Shown here: piece after piece, positions 7,668 through 15,948 of the stretch
Numbering within the stretch: position 1 is the first letter of the stretch
Layout of the letters: each line of letters opens with the position of its first letter
Notes under the pieces: generated by a model
The model's input: only the letters and a program-made list of their open reading frames with translations
Databases searched by the model: none
What the model was told of the DNA's origin: nothing
Translations under genes and position numbers: made by a program
Source of the DNA: JAJFKX01 sp965230265
Lineage (GTDB): Bacteria; Pseudomonadota; Gammaproteobacteria; Xanthomonadales; Wenzhouxiangellaceae
Direction: 5' to 3'
NCBI GenBank assembly: GCA_965230265.1
Contig: OZ245999.1
Location: 2,108,001 to 2,172,000, forward strand
DNA: 64,000 nt

Positions 7668-9446
7668 ATGACCATGAAAAAAGCATTATTGATCTTGTGC
7701 ATGGGTTTTCTATTGGGTTACTTTGCCTGGACATTGCGTGTCTGGTTGAGCAATGCGCTGCCTGTTGCCGTTGCCACCCTGCCTGATTCCGGTGAATACT
7801 TCGGGCCTATGGAAAATGGCCGGATGCATGGTGAGGGGCAGATGGTCTGGCCCAATGGAATGCGATATGAAGGCCAGTTTCGTGATGGTCTTTTTAGCGG
7901 TGAAGGACGTCTGGAACTGGTCAATGGCGCGGTTTATCAAGGTCAGTTCTTACACGGGGCCATGCATGGCAAAGGTGTATTGCGCTATTCCGAGACACAT
8001 TATTACGATGGCGAATTTAACAGCGGACAAATGAGCGGCCATGGAAAACTGGTGCAAGGCGATACCGAATATATCGGTCAGTTTGCACACGATATGCCTG
8101 ATGGCCAGGGAAGCTGGAAACAGGGTGGTAACCTTTATGTTGGCCATTTCAGCAAAAACAAATTTCACGGTAACGGCATGTATGTAGAAGCAGATGGCGG
8201 AACCTATGAAGGTGAGTTCGTCAACGGACAATTAACCGGTGAAGGACGCTTAAGTGGTCATTACCGCTCCTATGAAGGCATGTTCAAAGACTGGCAATTT
8301 AACGGTGAAGGCATGCTTCGCTACCCTGACTACGGAACTTACAAAGGCCTATTTATCGATGGCTTGTTAACCGGCGAAGGTGAGTTTCTGGGTGATAATG
8401 GCACTGAATACATCGGTGAGTTTGTTGATAATCAATACCAAGGTTACGGTTATCTGCTTAATACCAATGGAGATGTCTATGAGGGCGAATTCAATTATGG
8501 TGAGTATCACGGCGAGGGTACGCTGACACTGGCTGAGCCAGTCGATGACATCACTGAGATTAAAGGCACCTGGGAATACGGTCAGCTGCTTGAAAGCCCA
8601 TCCGATATACCAGCCGGATATATACCCTCAGACACTCAACTGGAAACCTTAATTTATAACCAGCATGAGCTATTGCAATCTGCATTTGATCAACTAAAAC
8701 CCAATAACCCGGTAAAACCGGATATGTATCTGCTGACGGTTGCAGGTGATGGCACAGAGCGAGTATTCGAAAACGAAATCCAACTGATCAATGACTACTT
8801 CGATAACCATTTTGATACCGGCAATCGCTCAGTCACCTTGGTCAATAGTCCACGCTCTATTAGTGACTATCCTCTGGCAACCACTCACAGCTTTGAGCAA
8901 GCCACACAGGCCCTGGCAGCACAGATGGATTCCGATGATGACATTCTGTTTATTTACATGACCAGCCATGGGTCACGCGACCATCGTTTCAGCCTGGACC
9001 ATAACGCTTTATCCCTGACAAATCTCTCCGCCGGTAAAATGGCAACCATCATCAATGAGCTACCGGTTAAATGGAAAGTGATTGTTCTCTCAGCTTGCTT
9101 TTCAGGTGGGTTTATCCCACAACTGCAAAACGACAACACCCTGGTAATGACTGCTGCATCGGCTGATAAAACATCGTTTGGCTGTGGTGACTTTACCGAG
9201 TACACCTATTTTGGCGATGCATTTTTAAACCAGGCCTTGCCACAAGCCGGTTCTTTTGTAGAGGCTTTTGATCAAGCCCATGAGCTGGTTACTGCCCGCG
9301 AACTGGAAAAAGGTTATGAAAACTCCAACCCTCAGATTCACAAACCGGCGGCAATTCTCAAGCAGTTGGCCAACTGGCGTCAACAGCTAGCTGCACCTGC
9401 TCAGAGGCCTGTACAAGCCGGTCAGACAGCAGAGGCAAGCCAATGA
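7668..9446 (+). CDS. MORN-repeat protein fused to C13-type cysteine peptidase
   Basis: 592 aa from the ATG at 7668 (7674 is also possible; no clear RBS). An N-terminal signal anchor (about residues 3-25) is followed by eleven tandem MORN repeats of 21-23 residues (about 40-300, consensus YxGxFxxGxxxGxGxL). A C-terminal domain (about 345-560) has the legumain/caspase-like layout: His434 in YMTSHGSRDHRF and Cys477 in VLSACFSGGF, the catalytic dyad of peptidase family C13. The tail is Ala/Gln-rich. Probably periplasmic or membrane-anchored. Overlaps the DsbA-like gene by 4 nt. MORN repeats usually mediate lipid or protein contact, so they may dock the peptidase. Confidence 0.9.
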   Translation: MTMKKALLILCMGFLLGYFAWTLRVWLSNALPVAVATLPDSGEYFGPMENGRMHGEGQMVWPNGMRYEGQFRDGLFSGEGRLELVNGAVYQGQFLHGAMHGKGVLRYSETHYYDGEFNSGQMSGHGKLVQGDTEYIGQFAHDMPDGQGSWKQGGNLYVGHFSKNKFHGNGMYVEADGGTYEGEFVNGQLTGEGRLSGHYRSYEGMFKDWQFNGEGMLRYPDYGTYKGLFIDGLLTGEGEFLGDNGTEYIGEFVDNQYQGYGYLLNTNGDVYEGEFNYGEYHGEGTLTLAEPVDDITEIKGTWEYGQLLESPSDIPAGYIPSDTQLETLIYNQHELLQSAFDQLKPNNPVKPDMYLLTVAGDGTERVFENEIQLINDYFDNHFDTGNRSVTLVNSPRSISDYPLATTHSFEQATQALAAQMDSDDDILFIYMTSHGSRDHRFSLDHNALSLTNLSAGKMATIINELPVKWKVIVLSACFSGGFIPQLQNDNTLVMTAASADKTSFGCGDFTEYTYFGDAFLNQALPQAGSFVEAFDQAHELVTARELEKGYENSNPQIHKPAAILKQLANWRQQLAAPAQRPVQAGQTAEASQ

Positions 9447-10063
9447 ATGCCACCCTGCTACACTTCCACGACCCCATGTGCAGCTGGTGCTGGGGTTATA
9501 AACCCGAGTGGCAAAGGCTAGAAAAAGCGCTACCGGATAATATTCATGTCCGTTATATTTTAGGCGGGTTGGCTGCAGATACCGATGAACCCATGCCAAT
9601 AGCGATGCAACAAACCATCGCAGGCTACTGGAAACGCATTGAAACCGAATTAGGCGCAACGTTTAACTACGATTTCTGGACCCAGTGCCAACCCAGGCGC
9701 TCCACCTACCCCGCCTGTCGTGCCGTTATTGCTGCCAGAGCCCAGGGGCAGGAACAGGTAATGATCAACGCTATTCAAAAGGCCTATTACTTGCGTGCCA
9801 TGAACCCATCAGAAAACCAGACCTTGATACAAATCGCCAACGAATGCGGCCTGGACAGTCAACAATTCGAAACCGACCTGGGCTCTAAAAAAACCCAGCA
9901 GACCCTGATGGATGAAGTGAATTTTGCCCGCCAGGCACCGATACGAGGTTTTCCTTCATTGGTACTACAAATATCCAGCCAACACATGCCTGTGACACTT
10001 GATTATAAAAACCATACTGTTTCACTGGCATCTATTCAGCAAATATTGGCTGAGCATCAATAA
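9443..10063 (+). CDS. DsbA-family thioredoxin-fold protein
   Basis: 206 aa. A thioredoxin fold with an inserted helical domain; active site Cys13-Ser-Trp-Cys16 (PMCSWCWG), and a cis-Pro loop at 'IRGFPSLVL' near residue 170. No signal peptide, so cytoplasmic unless the start is wrong; this fits the FrnE-like/COG3531 group of DsbA relatives rather than periplasmic DsbA. The start codon overlaps the stop of the MORN-peptidase gene (ATGA), so the two are translationally coupled. The preceding gene having an exposed catalytic cysteine makes a redox link tempting but unproven. Confidence 0.88.
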   Translation: MNATLLHFHDPMCSWCWGYKPEWQRLEKALPDNIHVRYILGGLAADTDEPMPIAMQQTIAGYWKRIETELGATFNYDFWTQCQPRRSTYPACRAVIAARAQGQEQVMINAIQKAYYLRAMNPSENQTLIQIANECGLDSQQFETDLGSKKTQQTLMDEVNFARQAPIRGFPSLVLQISSQHMPVTLDYKNHTVSLASIQQILAEHQ

Positions 10064-10120
10064 CCCCCCAGCACTTATTAAAACTTATTCTACACATATA
10101 TATAACCACCCACCAGCATT

Positions 10121-10165
10121 GCCAGGCCAGGCCAGGCCAGGCCAGACCAGACCAGACCAGACCAG
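10121..10165 (+). repeat. Pentanucleotide tandem repeat (9 copies)
   Basis: Five copies of GCCAG (10121-10145) followed directly by four copies of ACCAG (10146-10165), perfect in register. It lies in the noncoding gap between the DsbA-like gene and the small Cys-rich protein gene, about 200 bp upstream of the latter's promoter. Such arrays change length by slippage. Confidence 0.95.
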
Positions 10166-10369
10166 GCACATGGGAAACTGCAATTATGCCCAAAATTTTG
10201 AGCACAAAAAACACTTAAAAATTTAACTTTTGGCATTAATAGAAATTGAAACCATAGATTAAAAGCAAACCAACCCTTCGCAATAAAAACCCTAATCAAA
10301 AACCTATATTTATGCTTAAATATTGTTGACTTAAATTAATTAATATTAAAATTAAAATTAAACAATATA

Positions 10370-10401
10370 TTGACATTTTCTTTACTTAATTTTGTTATAA
10401 T
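10370..10401 (+). promoter_or_regulatory. Promoter of the small secreted protein gene
   Basis: TTGACA (10370-10375) and TATAAT (10396-10401) are both perfect consensus hexamers, but the spacer is 20 bp rather than 17. Such overlong spacing usually calls for an activator or DNA bending; the flanks are A/T-tract rich. Confidence 0.6.
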
Positions 10402-10407
10402 TAAACC

Positions 10408-10430
10408 AACAATTACTATTGGTAATTGTT
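10408..10430 (+). promoter_or_regulatory. Perfect inverted repeat at the transcript start
   Basis: AACAATTAC (10408-10416), 5-nt spacer, GTAATTGTT (10422-10430). It sits 7 nt after the -10 box, so it spans the predicted +1 and the first leader nucleotides. Either an operator or a 5' stem-loop that protects the mRNA. Confidence 0.6.
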
Positions 10431-10457
10431 AATTTAAATACTTCAAAGGATTGAACT

Positions 10458-10847
10458 ATGACTTCTATTAAGACCATTTCCCTTTCTATTTTTCTGCTGG
10501 CTTTAGCATCCATCCACTCTGATCAAGCAAATGCTTCTATTATCGCATCCATCAGCTGTTTTGCTATCAATAATGGCGTATTGTGCGATGCTGGCCCCAC
10601 AGACTTCAACAACCAAAACACTTACAGCTATTTTTGGCAAGCGACTGCACCACAATCAACACCCACATTGGAATGTAACAATGGGCCAAACGGGCAGTTT
10701 TTCTGTTTTGAAGACTGTTTGAATGGGCGTTTTACAGGCATTGCTACACTCACCGTTACTGTGACCGAAAATGCAACCGGCCTTTCCGATTCTGCATCAA
10801 AAACCTTTAGTTGCAATATTAACGGTGGTGGCGGCGGTGGGTTCTGA
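10458..10847 (+). CDS. Small Cys-rich secreted protein with Gly-rich C-terminus
   Basis: 129 aa. Signal peptide of about 26 residues (KTISLSIFLLALASIHS, cleavage near ANA). The mature part has six cysteines (SCF, LCD, ECN, FCF, DCL, SCN), enough for three disulfides, a possible Ig/PKD-like beta pattern (CNNGPNGQFFCFEDC, 'ATLTVTVTENATG') and ends in six glycines and Phe. The RBS AAAGGA is 7 nt upstream of the ATG. Its own strong promoter and terminator mark it as a separate, possibly highly expressed gene. No family recognised. Confidence 0.8.
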   Translation: MTSIKTISLSIFLLALASIHSDQANASIIASISCFAINNGVLCDAGPTDFNNQNTYSYFWQATAPQSTPTLECNNGPNGQFFCFEDCLNGRFTGIATLTVTVTENATGLSDSASKTFSCNINGGGGGGF

Positions 10848-10870
10848 TTTGGCCTCTGCTTAATTGACAT

Positions 10871-10903
10871 TAAGCCTCCAAATACAATTTATTCGGGGGC
10901 TTA
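10871..10903. terminator. Bidirectional hairpin terminator
   Basis: TAAGCCTCC (10871-10879) pairs with GGGGGCTTA (10895-10903), one mismatch, between the convergent small secreted protein gene and truD. Confidence 0.6.
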
Positions 10904-10907
10904 TTGA

Positions 10908-11945
10908 TTATTTTAACGTTAGCAATTCACGTAAAACTGCAGTCGCATAACTGCCTGCAGACAGACGAAAATCGAGCATAAGCTTATCAGAAAACCAGTC
11001 TGTTTCCAGGTCGTTAACCCGTATGCGAATACTGCGCCGATCCTGTTTGAGCCGATGCTTGCCCATACCCATCAACATTTCTGGAAATTGCTCTGCCACT
11101 CGCCGCTCCATTACCGCAGCATCTGCATCACTTTGAACCTCATTTTCACCCCACAAGGCAGCAGTAATGTGGATATCTTGTTCATTCAATCTGCGAATAA
11201 TCTCATCCATTCCGACTTGCTCCCGATTATCAGCAAACCATGAGTGACTATTGTCAAGCTGATAAATGTCGCCTGTCATTGGTTTTAACCAATTCCCGGT
11301 AGCAATTCTTTTGGCAACGATATGATTGAAAATCCAGCTTCTGGCTGTAGAAATTAATAAACTCTTCAAGTGACGGCTTTTCGGCCTGAATTGACCGGTA
11401 AACCAATCTGTTGTTTTGCCAACATTGTTCATATTGTGACCAAAGCGTTGCTCCCCGAAATAATTGGGAACCCCCCACTGTTTAACCCGGTTGATATTGT
11501 CTTGTATTTGCTGTCTGTCACCGTGTATGTTGCGAATAACAATTCTGAAATGGTTGGCTTTCAAACCGCCTGTCTTTAGTTTCTTATTGTGTCGATGAGA
11601 CGCCAGGATATTAACTTCATCTGGTAGCTTCACCTGCAGTTCTTGAATGTCATCGACCAGCGGTAACTGCACGCTAAACCACTGCCTTGTTATCGCATGC
11701 CGATCTTTTAAGCCCGCATAACCCACCTGTCTGACCGGCACTTGGCAGCAATCAGCCAACTGTTTGGCAACCCAATCGGTATTACTGCTGGTTTTTTCCA
11801 CATAAAGCCATAAGTGCTCACCTGAACCACTAAACTCAATAGTGTTCATTTCAGTGACCTGAAAATCTTGCGGTTGCATTCGTATACAGCCACTGGCTAA
11901 AACCGTATTGATGGTTGGGAACAGGTCTGAATATGACTGGCTCAT
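10908..11945 (-). CDS. truD: tRNA pseudouridine(13) synthase
   Basis: 345 aa, matches TruD length. Isomerises U13 of tRNA-Glu to pseudouridine. The catalytic Asp motif is seen in 'VGYAGLKDRHAITRQWFSVQ' (Asp of GLKDRH), along with the 'GVPNYFGEQRFG' TruD signature and 'GDIYQLDNSHSWF' of the insertion domain. In E. coli truD belongs to the ispF-surE-pcm neighbourhood; here it stands alone, convergent with the secreted protein gene and divergent from the membrane protein at 12031. Confidence 0.96.
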   Translation of the reverse strand: MSQSYSDLFPTINTVLASGCIRMQPQDFQVTEMNTIEFSGSGEHLWLYVEKTSSNTDWVAKQLADCCQVPVRQVGYAGLKDRHAITRQWFSVQLPLVDDIQELQVKLPDEVNILASHRHNKKLKTGGLKANHFRIVIRNIHGDRQQIQDNINRVKQWGVPNYFGEQRFGHNMNNVGKTTDWFTGQFRPKSRHLKSLLISTARSWIFNHIVAKRIATGNWLKPMTGDIYQLDNSHSWFADNREQVGMDEIIRRLNEQDIHITAALWGENEVQSDADAAVMERRVAEQFPEMLMGMGKHRLKQDRRSIRIRVNDLETDWFSDKLMLDFRLSAGSYATAVLRELLTLK

Positions 11946-12030
11946 TTAGACTCACAAATCAATAAATTTGATGATCATACAGGACTTGTTGCCCATTGAC
12001 TCACCGATTAACACCCTCTAGATTAGCGAT

Positions 12031-12549
12031 ATGATATTCGAGTTTCTGGAAGCATTGTTAAAAGCAGGCCTGCCCACCGCAGCGGCCACCTTCGGCATGG
12101 TTTACTGGGCCTTGCTGAATGGCTATTTGTCCGAATCATCAGATCATGATGCGCTTAAGAAAGAACTGGATAACATGCGAAAAAACAAGCCTAAGCAATC
12201 ATCAGGTGGTTTTCTTCACCAAAAGTGGCTTAAATTTGGTGGTGGCTTTTATGGGGTTGTCGCACTGATGACCTATGCGGTAGTTGAAAGTGGCGAGATT
12301 GGTGACTTCCTGGCAAACTTTGAAGGTATCCGGCACTTCATCAACACCATCAGTATTGACTTGGTGATCAACTTTTTTATTAACTCACTGATGAACTTTG
12401 TCACTGCAATCTCCTGGCCAGCATACTGGCTACGAGAGATTGACAGCCAGCATGTATGGGTATGGTTTGTTGCGGCTTATCTCGGCTACCTGGCTGGCAG
12501 TCGAATAGCTCAACTTGTCTACTATGACCATGAGGCCGATCTGGAATAA
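12031..12549 (+). CDS. Hypothetical membrane protein
   Basis: 172 aa with membrane segments at about residues 10-30, 72-90, 110-130 and 145-165, and a charged cytoplasmic-type segment (about 38-62, SESSDHDALKKELDNMRKNKPK). No motif I recognise. Followed after 44 nt by an exported protein gene on the same strand, so possibly co-transcribed. Function unknown. Confidence 0.7.
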   Translation: MIFEFLEALLKAGLPTAAATFGMVYWALLNGYLSESSDHDALKKELDNMRKNKPKQSSGGFLHQKWLKFGGGFYGVVALMTYAVVESGEIGDFLANFEGIRHFINTISIDLVINFFINSLMNFVTAISWPAYWLREIDSQHVWVWFVAAYLGYLAGSRIAQLVYYDHEADLE

Positions 12550-12593
12550 AGATTCTTTTGTTGAGCACATTTACAGATTAAACCAGAGATTCA

Positions 12594-13127
12594 ATGAAAC
12601 ATTACAAGCAAAATATTTTTTACATCTGTATTTCATTGCTGATTACAATGACTGACGCTATCAGTAACGAATCGTTTTTTAATCATTTAAGCGATTTATG
12701 CGGTAGCACTTTCCAGGGCTATTCTTCTTTCCCTGATGATCCGGATCATGACTTCTACGGGAAACTGCTGATTGCAACAGTCGAGACCTGTACAGACAGT
12801 GAAATTCGTATTCCATTTAGCGTTGGTAACGATACCTCACGCACCTGGATTATCACTAAAAACCCCAATAGCTTGACCCTTAAGCACGATCATAGACATG
12901 CTGACGGCACACCCGATGAAATCACCAACTATGGCGGCACCACCAATACCAGTGGCTCGGAATACTCACAGGCATTTCCTGCCGACCCATTCACTGCAAA
13001 ACTGATACCGGCAGCAGCCACCAATGTCTGGACGATTACCTTAAGCAACGATAAAAAACACTTGACCTATGACTTGCAAAGGAACAACCAGCCAAGGTTT
13101 ACAGCTGAGTTATTAATACAAAAGTAA
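12594..13127 (+). CDS. Exported hypothetical protein
   Basis: 177 aa. Signal peptide (about residues 1-24, hydrophobic FYICISLLITMTDA). The mature protein reads as a small beta-barrel-like domain: 'CGSTFQGYSSFPDDPDHDFYGKLL', 'RTWIITKN', 'HADGTPDEITNYGGTTNTSG', 'KHLTYDLQRN'. That order (polar loops with GT(P/N) between short strands, a conserved-looking Phe-Tyr-Gly-Lys) resembles secreted proteins of unknown function seen in marine Gammaproteobacteria. Convergent with the DUF6624-like gene. Confidence 0.72.
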   Translation: MKHYKQNIFYICISLLITMTDAISNESFFNHLSDLCGSTFQGYSSFPDDPDHDFYGKLLIATVETCTDSEIRIPFSVGNDTSRTWIITKNPNSLTLKHDHRHADGTPDEITNYGGTTNTSGSEYSQAFPADPFTAKLIPAAATNVWTITLSNDKKHLTYDLQRNNQPRFTAELLIQK

Positions 13128-13150
13128 ATTCCCTGACAAACCAAACAAAC

Positions 13151-13750
13151 TTATAACCACCCCACAGACTTTGCCCATGCCTGCTTTTGTGCACGCCGCT
13201 TTTTGAAATTCGATGGTGGTGAATCCCCTTCTGATTGTGCCTGGCGCCGCATCTGTTCGACCCTTTCAGATAGCGGCCCAAGGCCAACAGACTCTCGATA
13301 GGTATCAACTCGTCGAGGATTCTGTAATGGTAAAGGACTCAGCTGCCCTTTTTCATCCCAGTCGAGTTGCGTGCCATAGCGTTGGGGGCGCCCTTCCAAG
13401 GTATTGATGCGATCTTCCAGGTAGGCAAACTGATAGGGGGGAATTTCGCCAGCATCTATCGCAACCTTAAGCAACGGCAAACACTTCCTCTGCAACTGTG
13501 GCTTTGCGATTGCATGCTGCAGTATCAGCCAGGCCGCCTCAACCCCTTCGCTGCCAACCAATGATCTCCCCGGCCAGCCGTATTCTGTAATGATAGCGTC
13601 GAGCTTTTCAGCATTCTGATTATGAACCGCTTCCATTTTTGGATGATAGCCATCGAACAACGCTTTGCTGGCAACCAGTTCAGCACGAACCTGCTGGTCG
13701 TGCGATAGCATGCTTAACAACTCGCTTTGTAAAACCTCATTCAAAACCAA
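13151..13750 (-). CDS. DUF6624-like protein
   Basis: 199 aa, soluble. Pattern 'DAIITEYGWPGRSLVGSEGVEAAWLILQHA', then 'GEIPPYQFAYLEDRINTLEGRPQRYGTQ' fits DUF6624 as I recall it. The C-terminus is basic (KKRRAQKQAWAKS). The start is not an ATG: TTG codons at 13750 and 13744 are the candidates, and the AGG about 6 nt before 13744 favours the shorter form. Cytoplasmic, function unknown. Confidence 0.75.
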   Translation of the reverse strand: MVLNEVLQSELLSMLSHDQQVRAELVASKALFDGYHPKMEAVHNQNAEKLDAIITEYGWPGRSLVGSEGVEAAWLILQHAIAKPQLQRKCLPLLKVAIDAGEIPPYQFAYLEDRINTLEGRPQRYGTQLDWDEKGQLSPLPLQNPRRVDTYRESVGLGPLSERVEQMRRQAQSEGDSPPSNFKKRRAQKQAWAKSVGWL

Positions 13751-13850
13751 ACCTCAAAGGGCAAAACCAAACATTGCATGGTTAGTATTATCATTTAGAC
13801 ATGAAATATTCAAAAAATAACATCCCAAGGCATGACTGGCGCTGATACCA

Positions 13851-13879
13851 TTGACAGAGAACGATCGTTCTCATACTAT
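13851..13879 (+). promoter_or_regulatory. TetR-operon promoter with palindromic operator in the spacer
   Basis: TTGACA (13851-13856), 17-bp spacer, TACTAT (13874-13879). The spacer is filled by the perfect palindrome GAGAACGATCGTTCTC (13857-13872). The start codon at 13886 lies 6 nt after the -10 box, so the mRNA should begin at or next to its AUG. This is a textbook autorepression layout. Confidence 0.85.
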
Positions 13880-13885
13880 CAATGA

Positions 13886-14488
13886 ATGCCTGAGAATAAA
13901 CAACAACCCGCAGCCGAAGACTTGGTTTTCAGAGCCATGGAACGCTTTTGGAGTTACGGGTTTTCTGCAACTTCTATGAGTTCACTGGTTAATAAGACGG
14001 GTGTCAGCCGCAAAGGTATTTATGGCTTTTTTAAAGGAAAAGACGACTTATTTAAGGCTTGCCTGGCCATGTATAACGACAAAGTTGTGACACCTGCTTT
14101 CCAGCAGGTTGAATCACCAAAAGCCAATCTGTCGAGCATTGAAAACTACTTTGAGCAGCAAATCAGCCTGGCTGAACGACTTGGATTCCCCGGAGTAGGC
14201 TGCTTGTTCGGCAATACCATGACCGAAATTGCACCACATGACAAAGCCGTTCGTGAACTGGTTCTGGCACATAATCAGCGTCTCGAAGCCGGGTTTCTTA
14301 ATGCGTTAAAAGGAGAACTGAAAGCCTCCCCGCACAGGCTGAATGAACAGAGCTTGAGCAACCTCGCCAGCCTGATTGCCTGCACCACTCAAGGCATATG
14401 GTCACACTCAAGAACAGTCAAAAGTGCTGCAGAGTTACGAACAAAGGTTGATGCTTTAATACAGCTGATAAAATCAAGGATCAAATAA
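13886..14488 (+). CDS. TetR/AcrR family transcriptional repressor
   Basis: 200 aa. N-terminal helix-turn-helix (about residues 10-55: FRAMERFWSYGFSATSMSSLVNKTGVSRKGIYGFFKGKDDLF), then an all-helical ligand/dimerisation domain with 'GVGCLFGNTMTEIAPHD', typical of the NemR/YcdC-like branch that has a TetR_C_16-type domain. The palindrome in the promoter is its likely operator. It overlaps the downstream membrane protein gene (TAATG), so that gene is its likely target. No SD sequence: initiation is probably leaderless. Confidence 0.92.
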   Translation: MPENKQQPAAEDLVFRAMERFWSYGFSATSMSSLVNKTGVSRKGIYGFFKGKDDLFKACLAMYNDKVVTPAFQQVESPKANLSSIENYFEQQISLAERLGFPGVGCLFGNTMTEIAPHDKAVRELVLAHNQRLEAGFLNALKGELKASPHRLNEQSLSNLASLIACTTQGIWSHSRTVKSAAELRTKVDALIQLIKSRIK

Positions 14489-14970
14489 TGAACACCCAAA
14501 GAAAAGCCGCCACAAGCTTTCCAACAAGCGCATTTTTGACAGCCATTATTGTCAATGCCATCTGGGTGAACCTCTCCGAAATTTTCAGGTATTTTGTATT
14601 TATTATGGAAATGATGCGCGAAGCCTTTCCTCAGTTTTCTGACATTGCCCCAATGAGCGTTGGCATCTTTATGGTATGGGGCCTGTGGGACAGCATACTG
14701 GTGTTTTCGATAACAGGGTTTAGCTGGCTGTTCTTTGAACGTTTTGGGTACAGTTTGCGCAATGCCGTTATTGCCGGAACCTTATTTTGGCTGGCGGTAT
14801 TTGTTATTTTGTGGCTGGGCTTATTGAATATGAACCTGGCCACACCGACCATTCTGATGACCGCTTTACCCTTAGCCTGGCTGGAAATGACCGTTGCAGC
14901 CATCATTGTTGGCATATGTATGCACGCCCAATCAACGATCGCGGCTCGTGCTGTAGTTGATCGGTGCTGA
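14488..14970 (+). CDS. Membrane protein in TetR operon
   Basis: 160 aa with four membrane segments (about residues 12-32, 55-78, 92-115, 125-148). Starts on the A of the TetR stop codon, so translation is coupled. No family recognised; the size and four-helix layout recall small DUF1761-like proteins or carriers, but no motif supports a function. It is the only downstream gene in the operon and therefore the best candidate for what the repressor controls. Confidence 0.75.
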   Translation: MNTQRKAATSFPTSAFLTAIIVNAIWVNLSEIFRYFVFIMEMMREAFPQFSDIAPMSVGIFMVWGLWDSILVFSITGFSWLFFERFGYSLRNAVIAGTLFWLAVFVILWLGLLNMNLATPTILMTALPLAWLEMTVAAIIVGICMHAQSTIAARAVVDRC

Positions 14971-15013
14971 TAGCAACGCATCAACAACAGCCATAAAATC
15001 AAAAAAACCGCCC

Positions 15014-15652
15014 TTACTTTTCAGGGGCAGAAGGTATCGTACTGAGCCTGTCCAGATTTTCAACCGGGATAATAATCACCTGATCGTCATCAGCGTTGTA
15101 GGTGATCACAAAGTGCGTGGTAGAGCCGAGTAACGTCAGCTCTTTGGCATCGCTGCCAACAGCCTGGCTGGTCACCATTACTTTATCACCGTGCCCTTGT
15201 TTAATACGCTTGCTATGCCATTCTGCAAACTCGGAAACAAAGATAAATGCATACAGTACAAAACACCCAATCGTCATTAACATGATGGTTTCACTTTTTT
15301 TGGGTGTATAAACCAGGGTCTTTACGATTGCTCGTTTAATACTTTTGGGTTTTTCTTTCCACCGGGTCTCGATTTTATGGAAATATCTGGACAGCAGATC
15401 AACACTGACAGCCATCAGCATTCCGCCTGCAAACATCAAAAGCGCAGCTGGCTCACTCAACCCGGCTATCATCAGATCTGAGACATTGGTCAGCTTAAGG
15501 ATTGCTACGTTAAATTCATTGTAGAAGCTTGCACTGTACAAAATGCCACACATGGTCAGCAAAGCATATGAAATGGACAATGCCAAGCCAGGGTGCTGGC
15601 GAAGATACTTCAACAACAGCAGAGTCTGACTTTCTCTGCGATACTCGCTCAA
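15014..15652 (-). CDS. Hypothetical membrane protein
   Basis: 212 aa from a TTG start at 15652 preceded by AAGGAAA at good spacing. Membrane segments at about residues 18-38, 52-75 and 100-122; a basic cytoplasmic linker (RYFHKIETRWKEKPKSIKRA) sits between the second and third. The C-terminal 85 residues are probably periplasmic and beta-rich ('TLLGSTTHFVITYNADDDQVIIIPVENLDRL'). Such a design suits a membrane-bound sensor or accessory protein, but no family is recognised. Confidence 0.72.
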   Translation of the reverse strand: MSEYRRESQTLLLLKYLRQHPGLALSISYALLTMCGILYSASFYNEFNVAILKLTNVSDLMIAGLSEPAALLMFAGGMLMAVSVDLLSRYFHKIETRWKEKPKSIKRAIVKTLVYTPKKSETIMLMTIGCFVLYAFIFVSEFAEWHSKRIKQGHGDKVMVTSQAVGSDAKELTLLGSTTHFVITYNADDDQVIIIPVENLDRLSTIPSAPEK

Positions 15653-15735
15653 TATTATTTTCCTTATTTATCTCAGCTGATTTTTAGTTGGTTGAAATAT
15701 CAGTGAATTTAAGGGCTTTAAAGAACACTGAATTT

Positions 15736-15948
15736 TTATGATAAAACCTGCACAGATTGATCTGCATAGCTCACTATTTGGTCAGCTTTAATTTTGCATC
15801 GCTTTCGCCTTTCAATCTCTCCGTCCACATTCACCTCTCCTGCTGCAATCACCTGTTTGGCCATCCCTCCGCTCTCGCACCAGCCCTGAAACTTTAAAAG
15901 ATTATTCAGCGTCACAAACTCGCGGCCTTCCAGGCTAAAAACGTCCAC
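15736..15948 (-). CDS. S4-domain RNA-binding protein, YbcJ-like
   Basis: 70 aa. The S4 fold is seen throughout: 'FVTLNNLLKFQGWCESGGMAKQVIAAGEVNVDGEIERRKRCKIKADQIV'. This matches the small stand-alone S4 proteins of the YbcJ/YaaA type that bind RNA. Starts with GTG at 15948, sharing one base with the stop of the DUF4197 gene, so both form an operon. Specific RNA target unknown. Confidence 0.88.
   Translation of the reverse strand: MDVFSLEGREFVTLNNLLKFQGWCESGGMAKQVIAAGEVNVDGEIERRKRCKIKADQIVSYADQSVQVLS

Larger units (their letters stand above)
10064..10457. other. AT-rich intergenic region with tandem repeat, promoter and palindrome
   Basis: 394 bp. Holds the 45-bp pentamer array, a strongly AT-rich stretch from about 10300 to 10440 with TTAAT/AAATTA runs, a promoter and a perfect inverted repeat. 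No ORF on either strand deserves to be called. Confidence 0.6.

Noticed and set aside
10032..10299. Minus-strand ORFs over the pentamer array
   Set aside because: Reading through tandem repeats keeps frames open by chance; repeats encode a W/S/G-L-A run with no other coding signal.
13882..13884. ATG at 13882 as the TetR start
   Set aside because: Out of frame with the TetR reading frame; 13886 is in frame and sits at the predicted +1.
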